A stretch of DNA of 64,000 nucleotides. Origin: Canna indica (taxonomy: Eukaryota; Streptophyta; Magnoliopsida; Zingiberales; Cannaceae). The DNA is taken from contig CP136896.1 of NCBI GenBank assembly GCA_034359265.1, forward strand, positions 67,281,501 to 67,345,500. The letters are read 5' to 3'. Made by a program: the position numbers and the translations under genes. The first letter of the stretch is position 1, and each line of letters begins with the position of its first letter. Below are positions 62,482-64,000 of the stretch, piece by piece. Under the pieces are notes generated by a model that saw nothing but the letters and a program-made list of their open reading frames with translations, did no database searches and was not told where the DNA came from.

Positions 62482-62530
<49 letters not shown>

Positions 62531-62714
62531 TTTAATAAATTATATCGAACCGATCAGTTAATCGAAATCGATAAACTTTTTACCTCTCGAACCAAAATCG
62601 AAACTGAAAACCAATTTTTCCAACAACAAAAAATCAAAATCAAAATTCAATCGTATAAATTAGGAAAAATCATATTTTTTTTATTCCCACAATTTGCTCC
62701 AATTTTGATTGGAT
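61736..62714. other. Non-coding AT-rich region right of the duplication
   Basis: This was the right flank of the original, unduplicated locus. From about 62080 to 62640 it is rich in TTAATCGAT-like motifs in both orientations (a likely decayed MITE, edges unclear), and it includes the TA repeat at 62484-62523. No gene is seen. Confidence 0.5.
62484..62523. repeat. TA dinucleotide microsatellite, about 20 units
   Basis: It is an uninterrupted TA run within AT-rich DNA. Confidence 0.95.
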
Positions 62715-63246
62715 AATTACCTAAATATATCCTGAACTATACACTTTATCTCATTTGTGACCAATTCTAAAATATTACCAGATTGTATCCCGAACTTTGA
62801 CATTTGTCTCAATTACATCCTCCTGTCAACTCTCCGTCAGCGGTACCGTTAAGACGATGATGTAGCGGTCTGACCTGGATTAAAATAATATATTTTTTTA
62901 TTTAAAAAATATAAAAAATCATTTTAATTTATATTAAATAATATAAAATAATATATATATTATTTTATATTAAATAATTACTCTGAGCCATGTCGGGAAT
63001 CAACGTTGAGTGATTTTTAATATAAAATATTATTTTATATTTTTATTTTTATTTTTATTTTTAAAAAAAATTATTTTAATCCACGTCAGGACGTCATATC
63101 ATCGTCTTTACGGTGCTACTGACGGAGAGTTGACAGGAGGATGTAATTGAGACAAATGTCAAAATTTAAGATATAATTTTATAATATTTTATAATTGACT
63201 ATAAATGAGACAAAGTGCATAGTTCAAAATATATTTAAGTAATTAC
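62715..63246. mobile_element. Foldback element, about 530 bp
   Basis: Arms of about 190 bases (62715-62905 and 63060-63246) pair as inverted repeats, sharing CAATTACATCCTCCTGTCAA and CTCTCCGTCAG and their complements. The centre is AT-rich with its own short palindromes. It is a probable MITE of Mutator type; edges are estimated. Confidence 0.7.
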
Positions 63247-63475
63247 TTATTTTGATTTTAGTTCACATAATTTTAAAATTTTAATTTTAGTCCCCACACT
63301 TTATTTTCATTTTGGATTTAGTCTCTGCCGTCACAAAAGTCTAAACGGAACTGACGTGGATAACAAATGCTGACTGGACATTGCTGACGTGGATCTACAA
63401 GGACCAACTTTGTAAACTATGGAGACTAAAATCAAAATTAAAGTAAACTATGAGAATCAAAATTATTATTTTTCT
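63247..63475. mobile_element. Small inverted-repeat element next to the previous one
   Basis: The left edge TTTTGATTTTAGTTCACATA and the complement of the right edge (ATTTTGATTCTCATAGTTTA) are similar, with TTTTAGTCCCCACAC versus TTTTAGTCTCCATAG inside. The centre has ACTGACGTGGATAACAAATG and TGACGTGGATCTAC direct repeats. Confidence 0.45.
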
Positions 63476-63558
63476 CTTAAAAAAATATATAAAATCACGA
63501 GATATTTTTAAATTTATTTATAAAAAATTATAATATTTAAAAATATTAAAATTGAGCA

Positions 63559-63841
63559 CACTACAATTATTTACGTTAATTTGGATGAATTTAAACTAAC
63601 GTTGTCATTAGACGTCGATTTTTATTCGTTAATTACCCTGATTTAGTGTGAATTCGACAGTGGTTACAAAATTAGAAAATCCGCTCTCCCGATTTGTTCA
63701 TCTTTTCACTGATCACCTCCTCATCTCCATTTTGATCATAAATTTAGCGCATTCAAAGCGGTTTAAATTAGATTTCGAATGTCAAAAAAATATTAATTTT
63801 CACTCTAATAAATGTCGATTTCTCATGCATTTGTTGTAGTG
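63559..63841. mobile_element. Possible short CACTA-type MITE
   Basis: It starts CACTACAAT and ends TTGTTGTAGTG. The flanking 3 bases (GCA and GTA) agree at two of three. It is only 283 bp with no coding capacity. The match is short, so chance is not excluded. Confidence 0.35.
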
Positions 63842-64000
63842 GTAACACCATAATACAATATTATTGCTACGATTTCGTGAGCATTGTTAATGGATATTCA
63901 GATATACAAAATATACTACAAAATATTAATATGTTTCATGTTCAATGCAAGAATACGAAATCAGATATTTATGTCTTAAATAGAAAATAAATTAATCGTG
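63842..64000. other. AT-rich DNA at the right edge
   Basis: No feature could be supported here. Confidence 0.5.

Overview
This window is nuclear DNA of a flowering plant, probably a eudicot. It holds genes with many short exons, AT-rich introns and intergenic DNA, plant CACTA, hAT, Mutator, copia, LINE and SINE elements, and a fragment of plastid DNA. The species cannot be read from the sequence. Only two intact host genes are visible, both on the minus strand: the plastid siroheme-pathway gene UPM1 (770-3569, 6 exons, 395 codons) and a 15-exon REDUCED WALL ACETYLATION (RWA) gene for a multi-pass membrane protein of cell-wall polysaccharide O-acetylation (6025-12148, 545 codons). I rebuilt both by placing every exon on GT-AG borders with matching phases.

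The rest is explained by duplication followed by nested transposon insertion. A segment starting downstream of RWA (about 4752) and ending at about 31491 is followed head-to-tail by a second copy (31492 to about 61735). Each copy holds a full-length RWA locus plus an older, truncated RWA tail. Copy 1 carries intact RWA-A and tail C; copy 2 carries RWA-B and tail D. RWA-B keeps every splice border except those lost in a 264-bp deletion that fuses exons 8 and 9 and creates an immediate stop, so it is a pseudogene. Tails C and D share both breakpoints, so they come from one older partial duplication of 3744-6443.

Because the copies are paired, nearly every large insertion has an empty site in the partner. 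Copy 1 gained a 1.1-kb foldback element (13011-14150), a 12.6-kb Mutator-like element with a 9-bp target duplication (16843-29463) and a hAT-type MITE (30230-30797). The Mutator-like element itself holds a MITE, a solo LTR and a CACTA element. Copy 2 gained a hAT element in RWA-B intron 1 (38549-44627, carrying a Gag-only copia element and a MITE), SINEs, a foldback element plus a plastid trnS-psbZ-trnG insertion in tail D (48470-49745), and an internally deleted LINE (50783-60847). The LINE is split by a very young copia element (51494-58907) whose two LTRs differ at one base.

The right end (61736-64000) is AT-rich with small inverted-repeat elements and no gene. The most unusual item is the Mutator-like element: besides a decayed transposase it has a convergent second gene encoding a GRF-type zinc finger, a coiled coil and a C-terminal membrane anchor. 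No CRISPR array, rRNA or intact tRNA gene was seen.
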